Positions 52,359 through 60,942 of a stretch of DNA of 64,000 bases are shown piece after piece. Source of the DNA: G963662605 sp963667005 (GTDB lineage: Bacteria > Bacteroidota > Ignavibacteria > Ignavibacteriales > Ignavibacteriaceae); contig OY762937.1 of assembly GCA_963667005.1 (NCBI GenBank), positions 3,224,001 to 3,288,000 of the forward strand. Direction: 5' to 3'. Position numbers and translations under genes: made by a program. The notes beneath the pieces are model-generated. The model was not told the origin of the DNA and searched no databases. It saw only the letters and a list, made by a program, of their open reading frames with translations. Position 1 is the first letter of the stretch, and each line of letters opens with the position of its first letter.

Positions 52359-53026
52359 CTCTCATCTTTCTCCGATATATCCATCATTTTTATATCCCCA
52401 ACATATTTATCCAGCTTCGGATCATCAGATAGTATGTATCTATTAAGAATTGCAGATATCTCAGTAACGGAATTATTAATAATATCTAGTTTCGCACTAA
52501 TATCTTCAGGACTGACAGGATTCTTGGTCAACAATCTTCTGATCGCCGTGGTAGCAAGATTTATTAAGGTTAAAGGTTGTTTTAGGTGATGGTTTGCGGA
52601 AACAATGGTGGCTGAAAAGGTTTGCATCTTTTCGTCAGCAAGCTGCCTTACGATACGTTCTCTTTGACGAATTAATGAGGCAATGCGCTCAGCTAACTCA
52701 ACAAACTCAATAGGTTTTTTGATATAATCGGAGGCCCCTGCCTGAAATCCTTCCTGCACATCTTCAGGTTGAATTTTAGCCGACACAAAAAGAATCGGAA
52801 TTATTGCAGTCTCCGGGTCTGCCTGAAGTTTCCGGCAAACTGCATATCCATCAATATCCGGCATCATAATATCCAGGAGAATGGCGTCGGGTTTTAGTTT
52901 CGCGGCGAGTTCCAAACCTTCCTTTCCTGATGATGCAGTTGAAACACTGTATCCTAAGCGCTTTAATCTTTCACGAAGAAGAAGAATGGTATCCGGTTGA
53001 TCATCAACTACAAGAATTTTATGCAT
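52355..53026 (-). CDS. Response regulator fused to a lone histidine-kinase dimerisation (HisKA-like) domain
   Basis: A 223-residue protein. The receiver has acidic Asp8-Asp9, Asp52 in AILLDIMMPDIDGYAVC, and DYIKKPIEF. A linker and a helical hairpin follow, with FSATIVSANHHLKQPLTLI. There His146 holds the position of the kinase phosphoacceptor (H-x-L-K-x-P), and a second helix runs SAKLDIINNSVTEISAILNR. No ATP-binding domain follows. It may serve as a phosphotransfer protein like Spo0B, or as an inhibitor binding the kinase. It overlaps the kinase at 53019 by 8 bases. Confidence 0.8.
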   Translation of the reverse strand: MHKILVVDDQPDTILLLRERLKRLGYSVSTASSGKEGLELAAKLKPDAILLDIMMPDIDGYAVCRKLQADPETAIIPILFVSAKIQPEDVQEGFQAGASDYIKKPIEFVELAERIASLIRQRERIVRQLADEKMQTFSATIVSANHHLKQPLTLINLATTAIRRLLTKNPVSPEDISAKLDIINNSVTEISAILNRYILSDDPKLDKYVGDIKMMDISEKDES

Positions 53027-55652
53027 GCAAACTTTTATCCTTTTGCAGCCATTGCCGCAAGCTATTTATCAAATATTTTGAATCTATCGGCTTGGGTATA
53101 AAACTGTTAAAGCCATATTTGTAAATAATGTTTCTTTCCTCAACCATTGCCCGGGCGGTTACGGCAAATACCGGGGTTGAGGCGAATTTTGCCATCGATC
53201 GGATAACTTTAATTGTTTTAAATCCATCCATAATCGGCATCATAATGTCGAGTAGAATCACGTCAGGGGCATAATTTTCCAAAATTTCGATGCATTCCTT
53301 ACCGTTTTTGGCCAACATGGTATGGCAATTCATAGACTCAACTATCTCGTTGATGGTAAAAAGGCTTTCGGGATCATCATCGACTATAAGAATTTCCGGC
53401 TGTTTCAGCCATTTGAATTCCGAATCAGCCACGGGTAAATCTATGCTCGAAATTGCATGGGCGCTCCCGCCTTTCACCTTTGCAATACCAACGGGTAGGG
53501 TAACAAAGAAAGATGAACCTATCCCCTTTTCGCTTTTTAGTGATAGCTTTCCATGTAATAATTCAGTGTACTTTTTCGCGATGGAAAGTCCCAATCCTGA
53601 TCCTACATAGCGATGACTGGTATTACCTTCTGCTTGAATAAACTCTTCAAAAATAAGAGCTTTTTCTTTCTCATCAATGCCGATTCCAGTGTCCTGAATC
53701 TCAAAAACTATCTCATTATGTCCGTTATGCTCAATATGTAAAGTGACGAATCCTGCCGGTGTAAATTTAATTGCGTTACCCAGCAAATTCAACAGAATCT
53801 GATAAAGTTTGTTCTTGTCTGTTGTCAGTAGAACATCCTCTTCAGGAATGATCTTTACGACATATTCCAAATTACTTTTTGTGCACAAAGGAGCTATCGA
53901 ATTTGAAATTTCCCTAGCAAATTCATTCAGCGAGAATACTTCATTGGTAATCTCCATCTTCCCGAATTCGATTTTGGTCAAATCCAGAATCTCGTTGATC
54001 AATTTCAATAATCGCTTCCCGCTTTTAGTCATAACCTCAAGCCGCTCAAGATTTTTCGGACTCAAGCTTTTATCGGCAACCAGCAGGTCGGTCAATCCCA
54101 AAATCGAATTCAAAGGAGTACGTAACTCATGCGAGATTGTAGCAAGGAATTTTGATTTCAGTTCAGTCGCTTCTTCTGCTTTTCTCTTCTGATGCTCTAA
54201 CTCACGAACGAGCTGTTCCAGCCTCTTATAGGCAAGCACTTTTGTAAATCCAACAGCGAGTTGCGTCTTGATTTTCTCAATATAGTCTTTCGACTCCTGA
54301 TCGACCGAGCACTTTGCACCTAATTGCAGCAAGGCTATCACTCTGTTTTCAATCATAATAGGTATAATCAAAATTTCAGCTATGTGCGAATCATGGCTGT
54401 CTGCAACTGGATCAACATCTTTATTTTCAAGCTTAAATTCAATTTTTTTCTTTTCCTTAATGGCCTGCTGCAATAACGAGTTTACTGAATCAGATATGCT
54501 GGGTTCAATATCCATCCCCATCGAAGCAGCCACATCAAGCTTATTGTCTTTGACCATATAAATAGCCCCGACAATAAAATCAGTTGAATGTTTAATCCGC
54601 TCCAGACAATCATCTGCAATTGTCTGGATATCCTGACTGCGATTTACAAGAGCAAGGAATTCGGTATATTCTTTTTTAACAACTTCCTGCTTCTCCAATT
54701 CATCAAGCATGATATTAAAAGCAAGCCCAAGTTCGCTCAGTTCGTCAGCAGAGATGATTGTGATACGATCATTGAAATTTCCACTCTTTACTTTACGAGT
54801 AGCAGTTGTCAGGTTATTAATCTGCTTTCTGAATTTGCTTGTAAAAACATACGTCAATATGAGTGAAATCACCACACTTGCAGCACCAAGTATTTCAAAT
54901 ATATCTTTTAGGTTACTTCTCAGGCTTCCGGTTTCATTGATGGTTGTAAAAACTATCAGTGTAAGTTTTTTATTATCGGAGATTGTTTCTTTTACACGGT
55001 AGATGGTAGACAAGAAATAAGAATAATCTGTTTCCACGGAAAAAATTTCGTAATTATTTTTCCAGGATAATGTATTGAAGGCCTGTCCGATGTTATATAG
55101 ATATTTTTGATTGGCATTTTCATTGGTAAACGTTACTAAATTTTTATCAAGAAAGAGAGCTATACCGGCATGACCCCGAGCATTGAGCCCGGTTAAATAA
55201 TCGCTATCCATGTTAAAGCCATATAAAAATTCTTCACCTGAACGGGTTTTAAATAACCGGACTATGAGGTATGGGTTGGCTGTAAAGAATTCCTGTAAGG
55301 TGAAATTTCCTGCCGGCAAATTAAGCGTGCTTTTTATGAGAAGTAGTTCAGGATGATCGTTTTTGCTTTTCCCGATTTTTAAAACATAATCCAGCTCTTT
55401 ATATACCTTAGTAGGCTTTTCAACGATAAGGCCACTATTGTGACTATTTAGAAACGTTTGAAAAGATGCATCACTGGTCTGTAAATCATTTTCAAAAGTA
55501 AAGATGATGTCGTTCGTGGAGTTTAGCAGGTTTTTTGATTGTAAGGAGGTTAGAACATTATACATGATGGAGTAAAATGCAAATCCCGACCCACCAAGGA
55601 TTAGAAGAAGAATGGAGAAATTTATTACAAGAATCTTAAGATTGATTTTCAT
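53019..55652 (-). CDS. Membrane hybrid sensor histidine kinase (HAMP-GAF-HisKA-HATPase-receiver)
   Basis: An 877-residue protein. Membrane helix 1 (VINFSILLLILGGSGFAFYS) is followed by a periplasmic sensor of about 220 residues and helix 2 (LGAASVVISLILTYVF, near residues 250-266). Then come HAMP (VKSGNFNDRITIISADELSE), GAF (about 330-470), HisKA with His508 in LATISHELRTPLNSILGL, ATPase (LGNAIKFTPAGF, QDTGIGIDEKEKALIFEEF, GSGLGLSIAKKYTELLHG) and a receiver with VILLDIMMPIMDG. It is the main membrane sensor of the minus-strand signalling group, downstream of the lone receiver and upstream of the receiver-DHp gene. Signal unknown. Confidence 0.95.
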   Translation of the reverse strand: MKINLKILVINFSILLLILGGSGFAFYSIMYNVLTSLQSKNLLNSTNDIIFTFENDLQTSDASFQTFLNSHNSGLIVEKPTKVYKELDYVLKIGKSKNDHPELLLIKSTLNLPAGNFTLQEFFTANPYLIVRLFKTRSGEEFLYGFNMDSDYLTGLNARGHAGIALFLDKNLVTFTNENANQKYLYNIGQAFNTLSWKNNYEIFSVETDYSYFLSTIYRVKETISDNKKLTLIVFTTINETGSLRSNLKDIFEILGAASVVISLILTYVFTSKFRKQINNLTTATRKVKSGNFNDRITIISADELSELGLAFNIMLDELEKQEVVKKEYTEFLALVNRSQDIQTIADDCLERIKHSTDFIVGAIYMVKDNKLDVAASMGMDIEPSISDSVNSLLQQAIKEKKKIEFKLENKDVDPVADSHDSHIAEILIIPIMIENRVIALLQLGAKCSVDQESKDYIEKIKTQLAVGFTKVLAYKRLEQLVRELEHQKRKAEEATELKSKFLATISHELRTPLNSILGLTDLLVADKSLSPKNLERLEVMTKSGKRLLKLINEILDLTKIEFGKMEITNEVFSLNEFAREISNSIAPLCTKSNLEYVVKIIPEEDVLLTTDKNKLYQILLNLLGNAIKFTPAGFVTLHIEHNGHNEIVFEIQDTGIGIDEKEKALIFEEFIQAEGNTSHRYVGSGLGLSIAKKYTELLHGKLSLKSEKGIGSSFFVTLPVGIAKVKGGSAHAISSIDLPVADSEFKWLKQPEILIVDDDPESLFTINEIVESMNCHTMLAKNGKECIEILENYAPDVILLDIMMPIMDGFKTIKVIRSMAKFASTPVFAVTARAMVEERNIIYKYGFNSFIPKPIDSKYLINSLRQWLQKDKSLHA

Positions 55653-56019
55653 CCGATGAATCGGAATTTAATACTTTACGAATTGTAATGAGCAATTCAT
55701 CAAAATCATACGGTTTACTAATGAAATCATTCGCTCCTATTTTTGCGGCCTCTATCGCGCTTTTAACATCTGCATAAGCCGTGAGAACTATTACCTTGCA
55801 ATGCGTAGGCCTTTTACATAGTTCGTATAATACGTAGAATCCATCCTTTTCAGGCATTTTGAGATCCAACAGCATAAGGTCTACATCTTGCCTCTGTAAA
55901 AATTCAAAAGCCGCATCTGCCGAAGATACACTGCTTGCGGTATACCCTGTTTCACAAAGTTCTTCCGAAAGGGCAGTCCCCAAAGCGACATCGTCATCAA
56001 CGATTAAAATAGATTCCAT
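55636..56019 (-). CDS. Single-domain response regulator
   Basis: A 127-residue receiver with acidic residues 8-10, Asp52 in LMLLDLKMPEKDGF, Thr in VIVLTAYADVKSAIE, and Lys in FISKPYDFDELL. No output domain follows, so it acts through protein interaction or as a phosphorelay step, like CheY or Spo0F. ATG 56019 is preferred; a longer frame to 56064 overlaps the secretin gene by about 40 bases. It lies between the secretin and the hybrid kinase, overlapping the kinase by 17 bases. Confidence 0.9.
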   Translation of the reverse strand: MESILIVDDDVALGTALSEELCETGYTASSVSSADAAFEFLQRQDVDLMLLDLKMPEKDGFYVLYELCKRPTHCKVIVLTAYADVKSAIEAAKIGANDFISKPYDFDELLITIRKVLNSDSSDENQS

Positions 56020-56023
56020 AGAA

Positions 56024-57286
56024 TTATTTATCCTTTGGTATAACGGTTGACTCCTGTGCATCAAGCTGATAGATTTTTACTTTATCACGATTCGATTTTA
56101 ATTCCTTCGAAATCGGGCTTTGGGTAGAAGGAAATGCAAGTCGCTCCTTCAATTTCGGCAACAATTCAACTTTAATAACAATAACCAGTTCCTTTTTTAC
56201 CACACTGATAACATCGCTTCCAGTCAAGTAACGAATACCGAATACCCACCAAGGAAGATCTTTCAGTACAGGAATACCGCTTCTAGTGGTAGATTCCTCA
56301 TTCTGATATAATCCACCTATGACGGTTTCTTCGCCATTGAGCATCAGCACCTGGGTTTTTGCACTGGTTTTCTTTATTTCCGTACTCAATTCCGATGGAT
56401 AGCCACTTGAACGCTCAACATCCAGATCAACGAGAATGTAGTTCAAACCATCCTGCTCATAAACATAAGGAGTAACTTTAATAATTGAGCCGGTTGAGAA
56501 GAAATTATCGGTGACGTTTCCGGCAAAATCCTTTTGCTTGAGTGAAAAATCTGACCCTACTTGAATCTTACCAGGGACTTTATCACGTACCGTTATTGAA
56601 GGACATGAAATCAATTCACCGATTTTTTGAGTTTCAAAATACCTGAACAACGAAAGAGCCTGTCCAAAGAAACTACCTGCGCCAAAATTTGTACTACCTG
56701 ATACTGCAAAATCCGAGGTTGTGGAAGTTGAAGATGCAGTGGATGAAGTACCAATATTGGAGGTTGTACTGGTTGACGTGACTCCTGTACCTATACTTCC
56801 TGATTTACTGCTCAGTATAAATTGCCAGTTGATTCCCCTTTCACGTGCAATATTAACATCCATATCAAAAAATATGGCAGATATCTTCACTTCCCTTCCA
56901 TCGATGTCTGAATAGGTTTCAGGTTTGATATCCAATTTCGATTCTAATTTGGATTTGATAACCGTTGCATCTTCTCTCTGATCATACACCAATCCGGCAT
57001 ACTGCACAATCATTAACAGTGCCTTTTCATAAGGGACGTTTACAATTTCGACCCCAATCGGGTCTTCCCGCTTTACCAGACTGAGAATTTTTCTACCGGT
57101 CTTTTTCTCGCTTATTTTATTAATAAGAGAAATAGCTTGTGAAAACGGAATATTCGCCGAAAGTGAAACGAGTTCATCCGGTGCCGTGTAGCCTTTCAAA
57201 GTTCTTTCCAATCCGGCTTGAGCCATCATGGTAAAACTGTAAAAAACAATTATCATCAAAATCAGTGGTGTATTACGTTTTATCAT
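56024..57286 (-). CDS. Secretin (GspD/PilQ-like), short form
   Basis: A 420-residue outer-membrane secretin. The signal peptide is TPLILMIIVFYSFTMMAQ. An STN/N0-like domain follows (IPFSQAISLINKISEKKTGR, VEIVNVPYEKALLMIVQYAG). The secretin core has ISAIFFDMDVNIARERGINW, LFRYFETQKIGELISCPSIT, KTQVLMLNGEETVIGGLYQN and SGIPVLKDLPWWVFGIRYLT. Around residues 168-200 there is a Ser/Thr/Gly-rich stretch inside the core. It has fewer N-domains than typical PilQ. It is the last structural gene of the pilus/secretion operon and is followed five bases later by the receiver gene. Confidence 0.88.
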   Translation of the reverse strand: MIKRNTPLILMIIVFYSFTMMAQAGLERTLKGYTAPDELVSLSANIPFSQAISLINKISEKKTGRKILSLVKREDPIGVEIVNVPYEKALLMIVQYAGLVYDQREDATVIKSKLESKLDIKPETYSDIDGREVKISAIFFDMDVNIARERGINWQFILSSKSGSIGTGVTSTSTTSNIGTSSTASSTSTTSDFAVSGSTNFGAGSFFGQALSLFRYFETQKIGELISCPSITVRDKVPGKIQVGSDFSLKQKDFAGNVTDNFFSTGSIIKVTPYVYEQDGLNYILVDLDVERSSGYPSELSTEIKKTSAKTQVLMLNGEETVIGGLYQNEESTTRSGIPVLKDLPWWVFGIRYLTGSDVISVVKKELVIVIKVELLPKLKERLAFPSTQSPISKELKSNRDKVKIYQLDAQESTVIPKDK

Positions 57287-57294
57287 AATAATCT

Positions 57295-58185
57295 CTACTT
57301 GACCGTTTTTTGTATTTCTTTTTCCAATTGTATTTCAACAGATTCTACGATACCACCTTTGTTCAATACGAACTTGGCTTTATTGTTCTTTCTATCAATC
57401 TGTGTTAAGTAACCCAAATAAACTTTATCCCCCTCCATAAGAAGGAATGACTCGCCTTTAAGATCAGACAAGAACACACCATCCGGTACGACGGCCAACA
57501 GCCGTGCACCTTGAACATCAAGCAAACCGTCAACATTCGGCGGTATCTGAGTTCTTAGAAGCGGATAAAAAATATCATATACATGCGGAGCACGTAAATT
57601 ATTTTCGACGTATTCGGCTGAAGTAAATCTATCATTATCAGCGAAATACACTCCGACATTAAAAACGAAATTAACCAGAAATTCAGGTTCATTGGCATCT
57701 GTCGATAAAATATAATTCGACAGACTGATATTCAATATCTTTTTAAGCTCTTTACTTTCTTCAATGGCATAAATTATCTGGTAAACATCGTTAAAATCAC
57801 CATAACCGGTCATTTTATACTCGTAATAGAAAAAGTTTTTATCCGTCTTTCTATCAACGTACTCAATATCAACTTTCGAATCCTCAGATAATTGAGGAGT
57901 AACTTTGTTCATAAACTCATAAAAGCGGAGCGGAGAAATACCCTTAGGAATATTAAACTTCCGGGCTGCCAATATTGAATCGAGCGTACTGGCCTGTTTC
58001 ACCTTTTCAGCAAGTTGTTTGTTTAGAACCTCGGTATTATACTCATATGATTTCAAATTCTTCAGCGTAAGAGTCTTTTTCTTAATACTAGGCCGCTGAA
58101 TAAAAAGCATAAACGAGAAACCTACTATTAGTAGAAGTACCAATATCCCGAAAAGAGCAAGAGTATTTTTAATTTTTCTATTCAC
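57295..58185 (-). CDS. Pilus inner-membrane protein, PilO-like with PilP-like C-terminal domain
   Basis: A 296-residue protein. An N-terminal membrane helix (LALFGILVLLLIVGFSFMLF) is followed by a coiled-coil helix (YNTEVLNKQLAEKVKQASTL) and an alpha/beta ferredoxin-like region with YKMTGYGDFNDVYQIIYAIE. This order is that of PilO/GspM. The final 80 residues (YPLLRTQIPPNVDGLLDVQG, then LMEGDKVYLGYLTQIDRKNN) resemble PilP/GspC HR domains, which bind the secretin. It looks like PilO and PilP in one chain. The assignment is by architecture and position. Confidence 0.6.
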   Translation of the reverse strand: MNRKIKNTLALFGILVLLLIVGFSFMLFIQRPSIKKKTLTLKNLKSYEYNTEVLNKQLAEKVKQASTLDSILAARKFNIPKGISPLRFYEFMNKVTPQLSEDSKVDIEYVDRKTDKNFFYYEYKMTGYGDFNDVYQIIYAIEESKELKKILNISLSNYILSTDANEPEFLVNFVFNVGVYFADNDRFTSAEYVENNLRAPHVYDIFYPLLRTQIPPNVDGLLDVQGARLLAVVPDGVFLSDLKGESFLLMEGDKVYLGYLTQIDRKNNKAKFVLNKGGIVESVEIQLEKEIQKTVK

Positions 58186-58194
58186 TAATATCTC

Positions 58195-59712
58195 TTATTT
58201 CTTGGGTTTCAAGTTAAGGACAAAGCGGTACGCGTCCTTATTTTTAATAGGATCATAATTGACACTGCGTAATACCGCCGAATCGAGATTAGCCGTTAAG
58301 TCTGTAAGCACGTTTCTGCTCAAGGAATGGCCCTCGATTTTAGCCAATTTGGCATCATCAATCGTCAGATTGCGCAGCCAATAATTTTTTCTTCTTGCTG
58401 AATAAGAGCAAAGTTTTTCAAAGAAACTATCCCAGACTTCTGCACCTACCGAGACGGAATCAAGTATCCGCTGAGTTTCATCAAAGTTATTAATTTTCAT
58501 ATTTAGATTTTCAATAGCCGACAATATCTGAAGATTTTTATTCTTTAAATCGGTTTGAACCGTGATTTCCTTATTCAGTTTACTTATTTCACTCTGATTC
58601 TGCAAAACCCTAACGGTAATAAAAAATGCAGCAAGGAACAGAAGCGGAATCATCAGATATCCATGCCATGCAAATTGAAAAACTTTTTGATCTTCTTTGA
58701 CGTAGCGAGGAAGAAGATTTAAACCTTTAAATGTTTTTGCTTCTTCTTCAAAATATTCGGTCGCTACTGCAATAGGCATGGTGAATGATGAAATTCTTGA
58801 TTTCATTTCATCATTCAAACCTGAATAATCTATTTCCTCAAAGTCTACCCTGCTGACATTTGTTTCAGGGAATGTTCCATAAAATGAGAGGATAAGATTT
58901 TCCGATACGTCTTCACCGCATACGATGATATTATCGAGAGTCGGGATTCCACCATTCTCCATCTCAAGTAATATTTTGGAAAAATATACATCGTAGGTAT
59001 GCAGATTGGAAGTACCGATATCAAGAGTGGAGCCGATGTGTTTAAGTTTACGTCCCTGAAGAAAGATTAACTTACTGTACTCTTTACCAATATATACGAT
59101 TAAGGAATAGTCATCAGGGAAGAATTTTTTCTTTTTTGAAACATAATTAACCAGCGATACTTCCGCACTTTTTACCGAAGTGATTTTATACACGCGCTTA
59201 CCATTGTACATGGCAAGCTTGTTAATCATGCGGATGCAGCCAATATCCTGACGAACATATGCTGTAAGCGAACTGCCATCTGCGAGTTCAACAACACCGT
59301 ATGTTTCCCTGTCGATCTTTTTCTCTTTAAGGTCACCGCTGTCAACCAATAATTCCTGCGTTGTGCCAAAGCTGCCGGTAGTCTTTTTTGAAACGACATG
59401 ATAATAAATATCTGGTTCGGTAAGAATCGGGATAAAATCACAAAGGTGGAGTTTAATATCAGAAAGTTCGGAATTAATGATTCCTTCAAATACCATTGAA
59501 GACTCAGATGAGTCTGTAGCATTAGCTTCAGTCCCTTCAATCTGAATACCGGGTTCGCTCTCGATTAAATCGAGCGACATCCGGTTATCGGCTGTTTTTC
59601 CATAAATATCGACAGAGGCTACCTTAAGAAGTTTGATCTGGTTCTTATCTTTGATAAAAACTCCGAACTTCGTATCGGTACCTTCATAATACACACAAAT
59701 AATCGGACGCAT
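58195..59712 (-). CDS. Pilus assembly protein, fused PilM-like and PilN-like
   Basis: A 505-residue protein. An N-terminal actin-like (PilM/GspL cytoplasmic) domain of about 340 residues (RPIICVYYEGTDTKFGVFIK, YSLIVYIGKEYSKLIFLQG) leads into a membrane helix (HGYLMIPLLFLAAFFITVRV). A coiled coil (LNKEITVQTDLKNKNLQILS) and a small ferredoxin-like C-terminal domain (WLRNLTIDDAKLAKIEGHSL) follow, as in PilN. It is the GspL layout inside a pilus-type operon with pilT. It follows pilT by no spare bases (59713). Confidence 0.65.
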   Translation of the reverse strand: MRPIICVYYEGTDTKFGVFIKDKNQIKLLKVASVDIYGKTADNRMSLDLIESEPGIQIEGTEANATDSSESSMVFEGIINSELSDIKLHLCDFIPILTEPDIYYHVVSKKTTGSFGTTQELLVDSGDLKEKKIDRETYGVVELADGSSLTAYVRQDIGCIRMINKLAMYNGKRVYKITSVKSAEVSLVNYVSKKKKFFPDDYSLIVYIGKEYSKLIFLQGRKLKHIGSTLDIGTSNLHTYDVYFSKILLEMENGGIPTLDNIIVCGEDVSENLILSFYGTFPETNVSRVDFEEIDYSGLNDEMKSRISSFTMPIAVATEYFEEEAKTFKGLNLLPRYVKEDQKVFQFAWHGYLMIPLLFLAAFFITVRVLQNQSEISKLNKEITVQTDLKNKNLQILSAIENLNMKINNFDETQRILDSVSVGAEVWDSFFEKLCSYSARRKNYWLRNLTIDDAKLAKIEGHSLSRNVLTDLTANLDSAVLRSVNYDPIKNKDAYRFVLNLKPKK

Positions 59713-60939
59713 TTACACCGCCGTCAGTAATTGTTGCATTCTGGTTTTATTATTTGCATATGCAATAGCAGTTTCCATTGTGATGCGTTTTAACTGATAT
59801 AACCTTTTTAAATCCTGTTCCAGAGTGTGCATGCCCTGCTGCGTACCCTGATTAATCATCATATAAATTTCGCTTGTATTATTGTTCTTTATTGCAGCCC
59901 TCACACTCGGAGTTACAATAAGCACTTCTTTTGCAAGCGTGACTTTGCCGTTCAGTGTCGGCACAAGTTTTTGAGAAACGATAAGTGTCAATACATCTGC
60001 CAAACGGTTACGGACACGATCCTGTTCTGACGGATGCACTTCAGCAATAATACGGTCAATAGATTCCACAGCCGAAGATGTGTGCAAGGTAGAAAACACC
60101 TTATGTCCTGTGTCAGTAACCTCAAGAGCCGCCAAAATAGTATCCGGGTCTCTCATTTCACCGATAACGATAATATCGGGGTCCTGCCGGAGTGCCTGCA
60201 CTACGCCGTCTTTAAACGAAAGAACGTCACGCCCAACCTCTCGATGCCGGATAATAGCCGTATTCGACTTATGAACGAATTCCAACGGCGACGCAATTAT
60301 TACGATATGTGCCGGGTCAATTTTATTATGAAAATCGATAATTGCATCAAGCGTGCAAGATTTACCGGAACCGGTAATACCGGTAATAAGCGTCAAACCA
60401 AATTTAATGTAAGTATGACTCAAAGACCGTAACACATTCGGATGAAATTCATAACTCTCTATATTGCGCAATGTGAATGAAATTGCGCGCATATTCAGAC
60501 TCACATTATCAAGATCAAAGTATACCGTTGCCCTGAATCGTTGATGCTGTCCTTTTCTTTCGTAGAAAAACGTGTAACTGAAATCGAGACTTCTTGTTAC
60601 CGTTAGATATCTGCGTTGATTATCATTTAACAAATTGATTATCAGCACGGCAGCTTCATCCATCGTAATCTTCGGCAAATCTTTGACCCGCTCTTTTTTG
60701 CCGTAAATCCGCATCCAAATATATCCATCACAGGCATATCCTCCAATTTCTATATCAGAGGCTTCGCGTTCAATCATACCGGTAAGAATACGGTTAAAGA
60801 ATCTCAAAAACAATTCTCTTTCAGCCGGAGAGAAGATTGAGAATTTCTCAATGATGTAGTTTACCCTCTCCTGACCCATGCTGGTAGCAGGAATTGTAGA
60901 AACCAAACGGTTTATAATTGTCTTAATTTCTTCAATCAT
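59713..60939 (-). CDS. pilT: PilT-like retraction/secretion ATPase
   Basis: A 408-residue hexameric ATPase. Walker A is GITGSGKSCTLDAIIDF. The Asp box is IIVIGEMRDPDTILAALEV, and the His box is STLHTSSAVESIDRIIAEV, all typical of PilT. A basic N-terminal domain and a C-terminal segment (MHTLEQDLKRLYQLKRITM) are present. It powers pilus retraction by removing pilin subunits. The presence of both PilB and PilT makes a type IV pilus more likely than a plain type II secretion system. Confidence 0.9.
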   Translation of the reverse strand: MIEEIKTIINRLVSTIPATSMGQERVNYIIEKFSIFSPAERELFLRFFNRILTGMIEREASDIEIGGYACDGYIWMRIYGKKERVKDLPKITMDEAAVLIINLLNDNQRRYLTVTRSLDFSYTFFYERKGQHQRFRATVYFDLDNVSLNMRAISFTLRNIESYEFHPNVLRSLSHTYIKFGLTLITGITGSGKSCTLDAIIDFHNKIDPAHIVIIASPLEFVHKSNTAIIRHREVGRDVLSFKDGVVQALRQDPDIIVIGEMRDPDTILAALEVTDTGHKVFSTLHTSSAVESIDRIIAEVHPSEQDRVRNRLADVLTLIVSQKLVPTLNGKVTLAKEVLIVTPSVRAAIKNNNTSEIYMMINQGTQQGMHTLEQDLKRLYQLKRITMETAIAYANNKTRMQQLLTAV

Positions 60940-60942
60940 ACG

